Assembly (NCBI RefSeq): GCF_016634425.1
Contig: NZ_JAEPES010000001.1
Span: 62,001 to 126,000, forward strand
Direction: 5' to 3'
DNA from: Lacisediminihabitans changchengi
GTDB taxonomy: Bacteria > Actinomycetota > Actinomycetes > Actinomycetales > Microbacteriaceae
DNA length: 64,000 nt
In this document: piece after piece, positions 1 through 7,672 of the stretch
How positions within the stretch are numbered: the stretch's first letter is position 1
Layout: every line of letters starts with the position of its first letter
Notes under the pieces: model-generated
Told to the model about the DNA's origin: nothing
Database searches by the model: none
Seen by the model: only the letters and a program-made list of their open reading frames with translations
Translations under genes and position numbers: made by a program

Positions 1-341
1 TTCTCGCAGGCGAAGGCGACGTCGTCGCCGACCCGGGCCAGCACGACCTGCGAATCCGGATCTTGAAGCACCAGCCCCGCCTCGCCGCGAGCGCTCTGCG
101 GCGGGTGGCCGTCGATAAGGAGTTCACCGAAGGCGTCACCCTCCTCGTTTCCGCCGAGCACGCCGGCGAGCGCCTGGATGAGAGTCGACTTGCCCGCGCC
201 GGAGCGTCCGAGCAGCAGCACCCGCTCCCCGGGCTCGATCGAGAGATCGAGCGCCTGGACCGCCGGCGCGCGCCGGGAGGCGTGGCGCCAGCCCCAGCCG
301 CGCGCGGTGATCCGTGCTCCCACGGTGGCCGGCGGCGTCAC
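1..341 (-). CDS. ykoD: ECF transporter ATPase (thiamine precursor, YkoD-like), partial
   Basis: This is the N-terminal part of an ABC-type ATPase; the 3' end lies beyond the left edge. The translation shows Walker A (GRSGAGKST) about 45 residues in and a Q-loop region (LQDPDSQ) typical of energy-coupling-factor ATPases. The GTG start overlaps the ykoE stop as GTGA, so the two genes are probably translationally coupled. By context it powers uptake of a thiamine precursor, probably HMP, with the membrane S component encoded just upstream. The YkoD family carries two fused ATPase domains, but only the first is visible here. Family is firm; substrate is inferred from ykoE and the riboswitch. Confidence 0.85.
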   Translation of the reverse strand, partial: MTPPATVGARITARGWGWRHASRRAPAVQALDLSIEPGERVLLLGRSGAGKSTLIQALAGVLGGNEEGDAFGELLIDGHPPQSARGEAGLVLQDPDSQVVLARVGDDVAFACE

Positions 342-958
342 GCCCGTGGGGTCGCAGTCCTGCCGGACGCGAAGCGGCTGAGAGCGCCCGAGCGCGCGAG
401 CCCTCGCGCGGCGAGCCAGGAAAGCAGACCGGCGATCACCACACCCGAGATCACGGCCGAGACGAAGTAGACGGCCTTGAAGCCGAAGTCCAGGGCCGCG
501 TAGTCGGTGAAGGTGGTGTCGAGGATGCCGACGGCGACTCCCGCTCCGGCGCCCGCGAGCAGCGCGACCCATAGCCGCCAGTTGGCGTAGAAGAACGCAG
601 CGAGCACGAGCTCGGCACCGAGCCCCTCGATGATGCCCCAGATGAGCGTGGAGAAGCCCCACTGCGTGCCGACCAGCATCGAGACGACGGCCGCGATGAT
701 TTCCGTGTAAAGGGCTGCGCCAGGCTTGCGGATGACGATGCCGCCGAGCACTCCGGCGAACAGCCAACCGCCGGCGAGGAGGCCGCTGAGGCCCGGGGCG
801 AAGGCCAGAATGCCGCTGAGCGGGGTCCAGGCGAGGCCCCAGGCCCAGAAGATGACGCCGCTCGCGACACCGATCACGCTGGCGACCACGATGTCGACCA
901 CCCGCCAGCGGTAGTTACGACGGCCGGTGACTGCTGGTGCTGCGATGGTGGAATGCAC
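338..958 (-). CDS. ykoE: ECF transporter S component, YkoE family (HMP/thiamine)
   Basis: A 206-residue integral membrane protein with about five to six hydrophobic segments, matching the YkoE-type substrate-binding subunit of the YkoEDC thiamine-precursor transporter. I chose the GTG at 958 because an AGAAAGG ribosome site lies just upstream; the open frame extends to 1213 but that extension runs through the riboswitch. The leader holds a canonical TPP riboswitch, so expression should fall when thiamine pyrophosphate is plentiful. The 3' end overlaps the ATPase gene by 4 bases. Confidence 0.88.
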   Translation of the reverse strand: MHSTIAAPAVTGRRNYRWRVVDIVVASVIGVASGVIFWAWGLAWTPLSGILAFAPGLSGLLAGGWLFAGVLGGIVIRKPGAALYTEIIAAVVSMLVGTQWGFSTLIWGIIEGLGAELVLAAFFYANWRLWVALLAGAGAGVAVGILDTTFTDYAALDFGFKAVYFVSAVISGVVIAGLLSWLAARGLARSGALSRFASGRTATPRA

Positions 959-1027
959 TGTCGTGCCCTTTCTCTCAAAGAGGGCACGGGTGTGGTCCGC
1001 GGCGGATGCCGAGAACCGGAGAGATTG

Positions 1028-1115
1028 CCTCCCTGCGCTGGCATGATCCAGATCAGGTTCGACGGTCGAAGCTTGGAGCAGCTTCCTCTCAGCCCGGCTC
1101 ACCGGACTCCCGTGT
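1028..1115 (-). ncRNA. TPP riboswitch (THI element)
   Basis: Read on the minus strand this leader contains the two hallmark TPP aptamer blocks: CTGAGA (complement of 1088-1093) and ACCTGATCTGGATCATGCC followed by AGCGCAGGGA (complement of about 1030-1058). Both are near-consensus. It lies about 70 bases before the ykoE start, as expected for thiamine-responsive control of the ykoE-ykoD transporter. Confidence 0.95.
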
Positions 1116-1166
1116 TCACGGCCAATCATAGGCCGACCGGGTCCGCTCACGCTCGCCCCGCGAGGG

Positions 1167-2336
1167 TCACAGACCGGGGCCGAAGATCCGATCGAGCACG
1201 ACCGCCCCACCACCGAGCAGACCGCTGGTCTGCGGATGACGCGGCAGCGCGATGGTCAGTCTTTCGGTCGCCATCGGCAGACACTCGGCGTACAGCGTCG
1301 CCCGCACGGCGTTGACGAAGACCTCTGACTGGCTGAGCACACCGCCGAGCACCAGTCGATCCGGGTTGAAGAAATTGATGATCGTCGACAGCACACCGCC
1401 GGTCATGGTGCCGGCTCCCCGCAGCAGACGCGTCGCCGCGGCGTCGGCATCTCGCGCGCGACGGATCATCGACTCCACGTCGGGCACGTCCTCCCCCGCC
1501 TCCTGCAGTTCCTTGACCAGCGCGTTGCCGCTCGCGAGTGCGTCGAGGCAGCCCCGTCGACCGCAGGAGCAGGCCACCGGAGGCGCGTCCGGCACGGAGA
1601 CGTGACTGATATCCCCGGCCACGCCGTCCGCGCCAACGAAGAGCTCACCGCGGCAGATGATGCCGCTGCCGATACCGGATCCGGCCTTGACGAAGACCAG
1701 ATTGCCCTCCGCTCGGTCACCGGCTGCGTACTCGCCCACCGCCATCAGATTGGCGTCGTTGTTGACCACGACCGGAAGACCGGCGACGCCGCCGAGCATC
1801 GCCGCGGCATCGATCCCATTCCAGCCCGGCATCCTCGAGGGAGAGACGATGCGATTGCCGTCGGCGGCCACCGGTCCCGGAACCCCGAGCGAGAGGGCGC
1901 GGACGGGCGGGATCGCCCGCTCGGAATGGCCGGCCGCCAGGTCACCGAGGGCCGCCCACAACGTGTCGAATACGGGAGCCGGTCCGGCCGCAACATCCAG
2001 CGGTATCTCCGCGTGCGCCAGCAACGCGCCGGAGAAGTCGACCAGCCCCACGCTCGATCGGTCGATCCCGAGATCGAAGCATCCGACAGCGCCGGCCTCC
2101 GCCCGAATGGCGAGGCGGCGCGGACGACGACCGCCGCGAGATTCACCGTCCCCGGTTTCGACGATGTGACCGAGCGTGAGCAGATCCTGCACTCGCGACG
2201 TGACGGTGGACGGAGACAGGCCGGTGGCCACGGCCAGGCTCGCCTTCGAGTCGGCCCGGCCGAAGCGCAGAGCGCGAACGATCTCGAGGTTCTGTGGGCT
2301 CAGGCGGCTGAGCGGCTGGCTGTTCGTCATGGTCAT
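1167..2336 (-). CDS. ROK-family transcriptional regulator (NagC/XylR type)
   Basis: A 389-residue protein with an N-terminal winged helix-turn-helix (about residues 12-62, 'LAVATGLSPSTVTSRVQDLL') followed by a ROK domain. The ROK zinc site is present (GDISH at 241-245 and CSCGRRGC at 256-263). This layout is that of NagC/XylR/Mlc-type repressors that sense a sugar or sugar derivative. It is divergent from the ABC transporter/CutC-ROK/M81 operon across a 171-bp gap with a perfect palindrome, so it very likely controls that operon and perhaps itself. The effector is unknown. ATG at 2336 is used; an in-frame ATG two codons later is possible. Confidence 0.9.
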   Translation of the reverse strand: MTMTNSQPLSRLSPQNLEIVRALRFGRADSKASLAVATGLSPSTVTSRVQDLLTLGHIVETGDGESRGGRRPRRLAIRAEAGAVGCFDLGIDRSSVGLVDFSGALLAHAEIPLDVAAGPAPVFDTLWAALGDLAAGHSERAIPPVRALSLGVPGPVAADGNRIVSPSRMPGWNGIDAAAMLGGVAGLPVVVNNDANLMAVGEYAAGDRAEGNLVFVKAGSGIGSGIICRGELFVGADGVAGDISHVSVPDAPPVACSCGRRGCLDALASGNALVKELQEAGEDVPDVESMIRRARDADAAATRLLRGAGTMTGGVLSTIINFFNPDRLVLGGVLSQSEVFVNAVRATLYAECLPMATERLTIALPRHPQTSGLLGGGAVVLDRIFGPGL

Positions 2337-2372
2337 CGCACCCCGATCTGTCGCTCACCTTAGTCCAAAATT

Positions 2373-2401
2373 TGAATAACTATCTCGAAATCTGCGTGCA
2401 A
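2373..2401 (-). promoter_or_regulatory. predicted promoter of the ROK regulator
   Basis: On the minus strand TTGCAC (complement of 2396-2401) is followed after exactly 17 bases by TATTCA (complement of 2373-2378). The -35 box abuts the 14-bp palindrome at 2400-2413, which fits autoregulation. Prediction from sequence only. Confidence 0.4.
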
Positions 2402-2413
2402 CAATCGATTGTT
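2400..2413. promoter_or_regulatory. perfect 14-bp palindrome, candidate operator
   Basis: AACAATCGATTGTT is a perfect palindrome inside the divergent gap between the ROK regulator and the transporter operon. A weaker dyad (TAGT at 2361-2364, ACTA at 2379-2382) lies to its left. ROK repressors bind AT-rich dyads in such gaps, so this is the best operator candidate. Binding by the neighbouring regulator is inferred. Confidence 0.5.
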
Positions 2414-2507
2414 AGGGTGAAAACGGATTCGCGGTCCCGCGGGTTCTGACGCCACGACGATGATGGCGACGCGGCCGATGTGCCGCGACGATTGTGGAGG
2501 CACCCGC

Positions 2508-3269
2508 TTGGCTCACTCAGCACAGGGCACGACGCCGACGATGGTCAGCATGTCGGGCGTGCAGAAGCACTTCGGCACCCATCACGTGCTCAAAGACATC
2601 GACCTCCAGATAGCTCCGCGCGAAGTCGTCGTGGTGGTCGGACCGTCCGGATCCGGTAAGTCGACACTGTGCCGCTGCATCAACCGACTCGAGACGATCA
2701 GCGACGGAACGATCTCCGTCGACGGGGTCGAGCTCCCCGCCGAGGGCAAGGCCCTCGCTCAGCTCCGGGCGGAAGTCGGGATGGTCTTCCAGTCGTTCAA
2801 CCTCTTCGCCCACCGGACCATCCTCGACAACGTGGCCCTCGCCCCGATCACGGTGCTGCGCCAGCCGAAGGCCGAGGCGAGGCGGCACGCGATGGAATTG
2901 CTCGAGCGCGTCGGGATCGCCGACAAGGCGCACCAGTTTCCCGCACAGCTCTCTGGCGGCCAGCAGCAGCGGGCCGCGATCGCCCGCGCGCTCGCGATGA
3001 AGCCCAAGGTGATGCTCTTCGACGAGCCGACCAGCGCCCTCGACCCCGAGATGGTCAGCGAGGTGCTGGATGTCATGACCGACCTGGCCGCCGAGGGGAT
3101 GACCATGGTCGTCGTCACCCACGAGATGGGTTTTGCCCGCAAGGCAGCCGATCGGGTGATCTTCATGGACGACGGCCGGATCGTCGAACAGAACAGCCCC
3201 GCCGAATTCTTCGACAACGCTTCTAGCCCGCGGGCCCAGGCGTTCCTCTCCAAAATCCTGTCGCACTGA
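2508..3269 (+). CDS. ABC transporter ATP-binding protein (polar amino acid type)
   Basis: ATPase of the GlnQ/GluA type that powers solute uptake. Visible motifs are Walker A (GPSGSGKST), Q-loop (VFQSFNLF), signature LSGGQQQR and Walker B ([14 protein letters not shown]). I chose the TTG at 2508 because GGAGG lies 7 bases upstream; the open frame continues to an ATG at 2460 with no such site. First gene of an operon with a lipoprotein, two permeases, a CutC-ROK fusion and an M81 peptidase. The sequence around the stop is tandemly duplicated (GTCGCACTGACTC at 3260 and again at 3275). Confidence 0.93.
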   Translation: MAHSAQGTTPTMVSMSGVQKHFGTHHVLKDIDLQIAPREVVVVVGPSGSGKSTLCRCINRLETISDGTISVDGVELPAEGKALAQLRAEVGMVFQSFNLFAHRTILDNVALAPITVLRQPKAEARRHAMELLERVGIADKAHQFPAQLSGGQQQRAAIARALAMKPKVMLFDEPTSALDPEMVSEVLDVMTDLAAEGMTMVVVTHEMGFARKAADRVIFMDDGRIVEQNSPAEFFDNASSPRAQAFLSKILSH

Positions 3270-3336
3270 CTCTCGTCGCACTGACTCCTCGAGTCGACAA
3301 CTCCTGCACCTTCCACCCCAGAAGAAAGGCACCACC

Positions 3337-4293
3337 TTGTCACGCAGCCGTCTCACCCTTCGACGGGGACTTCCGTTCCTCGCTCTCGCCGTCACCGCAA
3401 CGATCGGCCTCAGTGCCTGCTCAGGCGGCGGATCCGCAGTACCGGCGAGCGATCCCGGTGCCTCCAGTTCGGCGACCGACCTGAGCTCGGTCTACAAGAA
3501 CGCGGTCGTGGCGAAGGCCGCCGACATCCTGCCCTCCTCGACCATGGCCGCCATCAAGAAGCGCGGAAAGCTGATCGTGGCCGAGGCACTCGACGCCCCG
3601 CTGCTCTCGCAGCAGAACCCCTCGAAGCCGGATGACGTCGAGGGCTTCGATGCGGACCTCGCGAAGTTGCTCGCCATCTACATCCTGGGCAAGCCGAACG
3701 TCGAGATCGTGCCTCCGGCATCCGAGACCCGCGAGGCGCTGCTGCAGAACGGCACCGTCGATGTGGTCTTCAACACCTACACGATCACCACCGAGCGGGC
3801 CGAGCAGGTCGACTTCGCCGGCCCTTACTTCGCCTCCGGACTCGCCGTCGCGGTGAAGGCGGACAACACCAAGATCAAGGGCATTTCCGACCTCGGTGGC
3901 ACGACGGTCATCGTCGGTGCTAACACGCCCGCGGTGACCGCGGTCCCCGAGAAGCAGCCCACCGCCAAGGTCGTCAGCTTCGCCACCGACCCCGAAGCCG
4001 TGCAGGCGCTGGCCCAGGGGCGCGGCGATGCCTACGTGCAGGACTTCACTCTGCTCGCCAGCGACGCGGCATCGAACCCGGCGATCACGGTCGTCGGCCA
4101 GCCCTTCACCACCGAGTCCTACGGAATCGGTCTGAAGCATGGCGATGCCACGTTCAAGTCGTTCATCAACGACTGGCTGGTGAAGATTCAGAAGAACGGC
4201 GACTGGGCGAAGGTCTGGAAGGCGACCCTCGGCTCCGCCGTGAAGTCGTCGACCCCGACCCCGCCGGCCATCGGATCCGTCCCCGGATCCTGA
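3337..4293 (+). CDS. ABC transporter substrate-binding lipoprotein (amino acid type)
   Basis: A 318-residue secreted binding protein. A lipoprotein signal runs from residue 1 to the lipobox LSAC (about residues 24-27), so the mature protein should be lipid-anchored outside the membrane. The body is a type-II periplasmic-binding fold of the glutamate/glutamine family (KKRGKLIVAEALDAP, FDADLAKLLAIY, DVVFNTYTITTERAEQVDFAGPYF). The TTG start has an AAGAAAGG site upstream. It delivers substrate to the two permeases that follow. The family is usually amino-acid specific, but the downstream genes suggest an unusual ligand. Confidence 0.92.
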   Translation: MSRSRLTLRRGLPFLALAVTATIGLSACSGGGSAVPASDPGASSSATDLSSVYKNAVVAKAADILPSSTMAAIKKRGKLIVAEALDAPLLSQQNPSKPDDVEGFDADLAKLLAIYILGKPNVEIVPPASETREALLQNGTVDVVFNTYTITTERAEQVDFAGPYFASGLAVAVKADNTKIKGISDLGGTTVIVGANTPAVTAVPEKQPTAKVVSFATDPEAVQALAQGRGDAYVQDFTLLASDAASNPAITVVGQPFTTESYGIGLKHGDATFKSFINDWLVKIQKNGDWAKVWKATLGSAVKSSTPTPPAIGSVPGS

Positions 4294-4332
4294 TCCGCCA
4301 CACCAGGTGATCTCCACCAGCAGAGGGAACAG

Positions 4333-4977
4333 ATGAATATCTTCGTGACCAGCGCGGGCCCACTCCTCGCCGCGCTCGGAACGACCGTGATGATGGCGGT
4401 GATCGCTGGAGTCGCCGCGATCGTGCTCGGAGTCATCATCACGGCGGCACGTGTCAGCCCCGTGCCGGTGCTGCGCGGACTCGCGTTCGGGTACGTGCAG
4501 TTCTTCGTCAACGTCCCTCTGCTGGTGCTCCTGATCCTCGCGGTATTCGCGCTCCCCGACGCGGGGATCCTGCTGCCGCTGACGCCCACGGCGATCATCG
4601 TGCTGGCGCTGTACGAGGCCGCGTACGTGGCCGAGGCGGTGCGCAGCGGGGTGAACACGGTGGGTACTGGGCAGATCGAAGCCAGCCGGGCACTGGGCTT
4701 CACCCTGGTGCAGTCCCTGCGACTGATCGTCGTTCCGCAGGCCCTGCGCGCCGCCGTGCAGCCGATAGGCAATGTGATGATCGCTCTCACGATGAACACC
4801 GCCCTCGCTGCGGCGGTCGGCGTGGTCGAGCTGACCGCCGAAGCGAACAAACTCAACCTCGTTCAGGCCCAGCCGATCCTGATCTTCACCGTGGCCGGAC
4901 TGATCTACATGGTGCTCGCACTGGGCATCGGCCTCGGTGCCGGGCGCATCGAGAAGAGAGTGGCGATCAAACGATGA
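4333..4977 (+). CDS. amino acid-type ABC transporter permease 1
   Basis: A 214-residue HisM/GluC-type permease with about five membrane segments and the EAA-loop pattern (EASRALGFTLVQSLRLIVVPQALRAA cut across residues 115-140) that contacts the ATPase. It pairs with the next permease to form the heterodimeric channel. Its end overlaps the next start by 4 bases (ATGA), indicating coupling. Confidence 0.92.
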   Translation: MNIFVTSAGPLLAALGTTVMMAVIAGVAAIVLGVIITAARVSPVPVLRGLAFGYVQFFVNVPLLVLLILAVFALPDAGILLPLTPTAIIVLALYEAAYVAEAVRSGVNTVGTGQIEASRALGFTLVQSLRLIVVPQALRAAVQPIGNVMIALTMNTALAAAVGVVELTAEANKLNLVQAQPILIFTVAGLIYMVLALGIGLGAGRIEKRVAIKR

Positions 4978-5855
4978 ACAGACGCTCCCCCAGCACCCCC
5001 GGCGTGTCGCTGTACGACACGCCAGGCCCCCGAACCAGGCGCGCCATCCGCATCTGGACCGTCGTGGTAATCGTCGTCGTCGTGGCGGCCATCGCTGCCG
5101 GGCTCGTGCAGTTCGCCGCTCACGGTCAGCTCGCAGCCGATCGCTGGACTCCCTTCCTCACCGCCGGCGTGTGGCAGTACCTCCTGGTCGGCCTCGGCGG
5201 CACGATCGAGGCCGCCGCCATCGTGGCCGTGCTCGGCGGGCTCTTCGGCGTGCTGCTGGCGGTGGGACGGGTCAGCTCTAACCGCGTCGCGCACTGGCTC
5301 AGCACGGCGTACATCGAGATCTTCCGGACCATCCCGGTTCTCCTGTTGATCTACCTGATGCTGTTCGGTCTCCCCCAGCTCGGGCTCAACTTTCCCGTGC
5401 TGTGGAAGCTCGCCATCCCGCTGACCCTCGCCAACGCCGCCGCGTTCGCCGAGATCATCCGCGCGGGAATCCTCGGCCTGCCATCGGGTCAGTCCGAGGC
5501 CGCACTCAGCCTGGGACTCTCACCGGCGCAGACCATGCGCATGATCGTGCTCCCGCAGGCCATGCGGTTCGTGGCGCCGTCCCTGGTGACGCAGTTGGTC
5601 AGCCTGGTCAAAGACACCTCGCTCGGCTACATCGTGGCATTCACCGAATTGCTCTATCGGGGACAGGTGTTGTCGGCCTACAACCACTTCGTGATCCCGA
5701 CCTTCGTGGTCGTGACCCTCATCTACCTGGTCTTCAACGGATCGCTCTCGACCCTGGCCTCACGTCTGCGCCTGCGTCCGAGTAAGCGCACGATCGCGCC
5801 GCCGCGGACCAGCGCTCCGACCGTGGGTGTGCCTGTTACCGACGACCGTGCCTGA
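4974..5855 (+). CDS. amino acid-type ABC transporter permease 2
   Basis: A 293-residue GluD-type permease. A basic N-terminal stretch precedes the first membrane helix; the EAA loop (SEAALSLGLSPAQTMRMIVL at about residues 172-191) is clear. The ATG overlaps the previous stop (ATGA). The tail after the last helix is basic and proline-rich, as in related permeases. Together with the preceding permease, ATPase and lipoprotein it completes an importer. Confidence 0.92.
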   Translation: MNRRSPSTPGVSLYDTPGPRTRRAIRIWTVVVIVVVVAAIAAGLVQFAAHGQLAADRWTPFLTAGVWQYLLVGLGGTIEAAAIVAVLGGLFGVLLAVGRVSSNRVAHWLSTAYIEIFRTIPVLLLIYLMLFGLPQLGLNFPVLWKLAIPLTLANAAAFAEIIRAGILGLPSGQSEAALSLGLSPAQTMRMIVLPQAMRFVAPSLVTQLVSLVKDTSLGYIVAFTELLYRGQVLSAYNHFVIPTFVVVTLIYLVFNGSLSTLASRLRLRPSKRTIAPPRTSAPTVGVPVTDDRA

Positions 5856-5901
5856 ACACGCGCTACCAGCACCGCACTCGAGCAGTACAAGGAGTTCATC
5901 C

Positions 5902-7665
5902 GTGGTTTCCCCTCTTCCCGCCCGCTTTCCCGGCCGCCCAACGGAGGCCGTCGCCGTCGAGATCTGCATCGACGACCTTGACGGCGCCCTGACGGCGGAG
6001 GAAAACGGGGCAGATCGCGTGGAGGTCTGTGCCGACCTGGTCGAGGGTGGCACGACTCCGAGTCTCGGGCTGGTTCTCGCCATCCTCGGGAGCACGGCCA
6101 GGGTCGGAGTGCAGGTGATGGTTCGCGCCCGCGGCGGGGACTTCGTCTACACACCGGCCGAGCTCGAGGTGATGCGCCACGACGTCTGCGTGTTCCGGGA
6201 GATCGCCGCGGATCACCCCGGTCGACTTGGTCTAGTCTTCGGCGCGCTGACCGCCGACTCCCAGATCGATGAACCCTCGCTGGCCACCATCGCCGCCGCC
6301 GCCGGGGGCCTGCCGATCACCTTCCACAAGGCCTTCGACGAGACGCCGGATCTGATCGAGGCGTACGACACGCTGAGCCGGCACGAGGTCACCCGGGTTC
6401 TCACGTCCGGCGGCGCTGCCACGGCAGAGCAGGGGGCGCGGATGCTTCGGACTCTCGTCGGACGCCCCGGCCCCGCCGTGCTGGCCGGAGGCCGCATCCG
6501 TCCCGAAAATGTCGCGGCACTCGTGCAGGCGACTGGCGTGTCCGAGGTGCACCTGCGCGCGCAGGTCGACTCCCCGAGAAACGACGGGGGGCTGGTGACC
6601 GATGCCGGCATCGTCTCCGCGCTGATCGCTGCCGTGGACGCGCCCGATTCCACCCCGGCGCATATTTCCGCAGTGTCCGAGGTGGTTCTCGCCCTGGATA
6701 TCGGCGGGACCAACCTCAAGGGCGCTGTGGTCGACACATCCGGTCGAGTGATCCTCGCCGAGACCATCGGCGCCGACGACGCTACCGCCGAGCCGCTCGA
6801 GTTGGTGCGCGCACTGCTGGCGAGGTTGGCGGGGCGCGCCGAACAGTCCGGCCACCGGCTGGTAGGAGCGGGGATCGTCACGCCGGGAATCATCGATCCA
6901 GAGACGGCCACGGTGCTCTATGCGTCGACGCTGCGCTGGACGGATGTCCCGCTGGGCTCCATCCTGAGCGACGACCTGGGCGTACCGGTCGCGATCGGCC
7001 ACGACGTGCGCGCCGCCGGACTGGCGGAGGCGCTCTTCGGAGCCTCCAGTGGGGCCGCTCAATCTGTGTTGGTGGCCATCGGCACCGGCGTCGCCGCCTC
7101 GATTCTCACCTCGGGTACTCAGGTAATCGGCGAGCTGTCCTCCGCCGGTGAACTCGGTCACATCCCGGCCTTCCCGCACGGCGAGGACTGCACCTGCGGC
7201 CAGCGTGGTTGTCTCGAGGTCTATATGTCGGGCGCGGGCCTGGCCCGGCGCTACGCGGCTCTCGGCGGCGAGTCGTTGTCGGCCGCGCAGATCGTCGACC
7301 GGCTTCCCCACGATCCTCTGGCCGCGCGGGTGTGGGCAGACGGAATCGAAGCACTCGCGGTCGGCCTGAAGACGGTCACGATGCTGCTCGACCCCGCCGT
7401 CGTCGTGCTCACCGGCGGAGTCTCGCGCGCCGGCGACGCGCTGCTCGTACCGCTGCGACGCCAGCTCAGTGAGTCTCTCGCCTGGCGCGCTGCTCCAAGG
7501 GTCGAAACCTCGGTGTTGGGCACCTCCGGGGGGCGCATCGGGGCGTCGGTTCTCGCGTTCCGCGCAGCGAACCGGGCCGAAGTGCCCGAGCAGTGGACCG
7601 CCGCGACGTTGCTGTCCCCGCGCGACCTGACCGCTGCCGGGGCGCCGTCGCTCCAGACGAACTGA
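5902..7665 (+). CDS. CutC-ROK kinase fusion protein
   Basis: A 587-residue two-domain protein. Residues about 14-245 match the CutC TIM-barrel family (AVEICIDDLDGALTAEENGA, MVRARGGDFVYT, ITFHKAFDETPDL, RVLTSGG). From about residue 263 a complete ROK sugar-kinase domain follows (phosphate loop DIGGTNLKG at 266-274, catalytic Asp in GHDVRAA about 368, GELGH 416-420, zinc motif CTCGQRGC 430-437). GTG 5902 has AAGGAG 7 bases upstream; the frame is open to 5827 without such a site. CutC was named for copper homeostasis but its reaction is not settled. The fusion and the sugar-type regulator suggest a role in converting an amino-sugar-like substrate, with the ROK half as kinase. Confidence 0.88.
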   Translation: MVSPLPARFPGRPTEAVAVEICIDDLDGALTAEENGADRVEVCADLVEGGTTPSLGLVLAILGSTARVGVQVMVRARGGDFVYTPAELEVMRHDVCVFREIAADHPGRLGLVFGALTADSQIDEPSLATIAAAAGGLPITFHKAFDETPDLIEAYDTLSRHEVTRVLTSGGAATAEQGARMLRTLVGRPGPAVLAGGRIRPENVAALVQATGVSEVHLRAQVDSPRNDGGLVTDAGIVSALIAAVDAPDSTPAHISAVSEVVLALDIGGTNLKGAVVDTSGRVILAETIGADDATAEPLELVRALLARLAGRAEQSGHRLVGAGIVTPGIIDPETATVLYASTLRWTDVPLGSILSDDLGVPVAIGHDVRAAGLAEALFGASSGAAQSVLVAIGTGVAASILTSGTQVIGELSSAGELGHIPAFPHGEDCTCGQRGCLEVYMSGAGLARRYAALGGESLSAAQIVDRLPHDPLAARVWADGIEALAVGLKTVTMLLDPAVVVLTGGVSRAGDALLVPLRRQLSESLAWRAAPRVETSVLGTSGGRIGASVLAFRAANRAEVPEQWTAATLLSPRDLTAAGAPSLQTN

Positions 7666-7672
7666 GGCCAGG

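Noticed and set aside
338..1213. A longer YkoE starting at 1213.
   Set aside because: The added 85 codons run through the TPP riboswitch; the GTG at 958 has a ribosome site.
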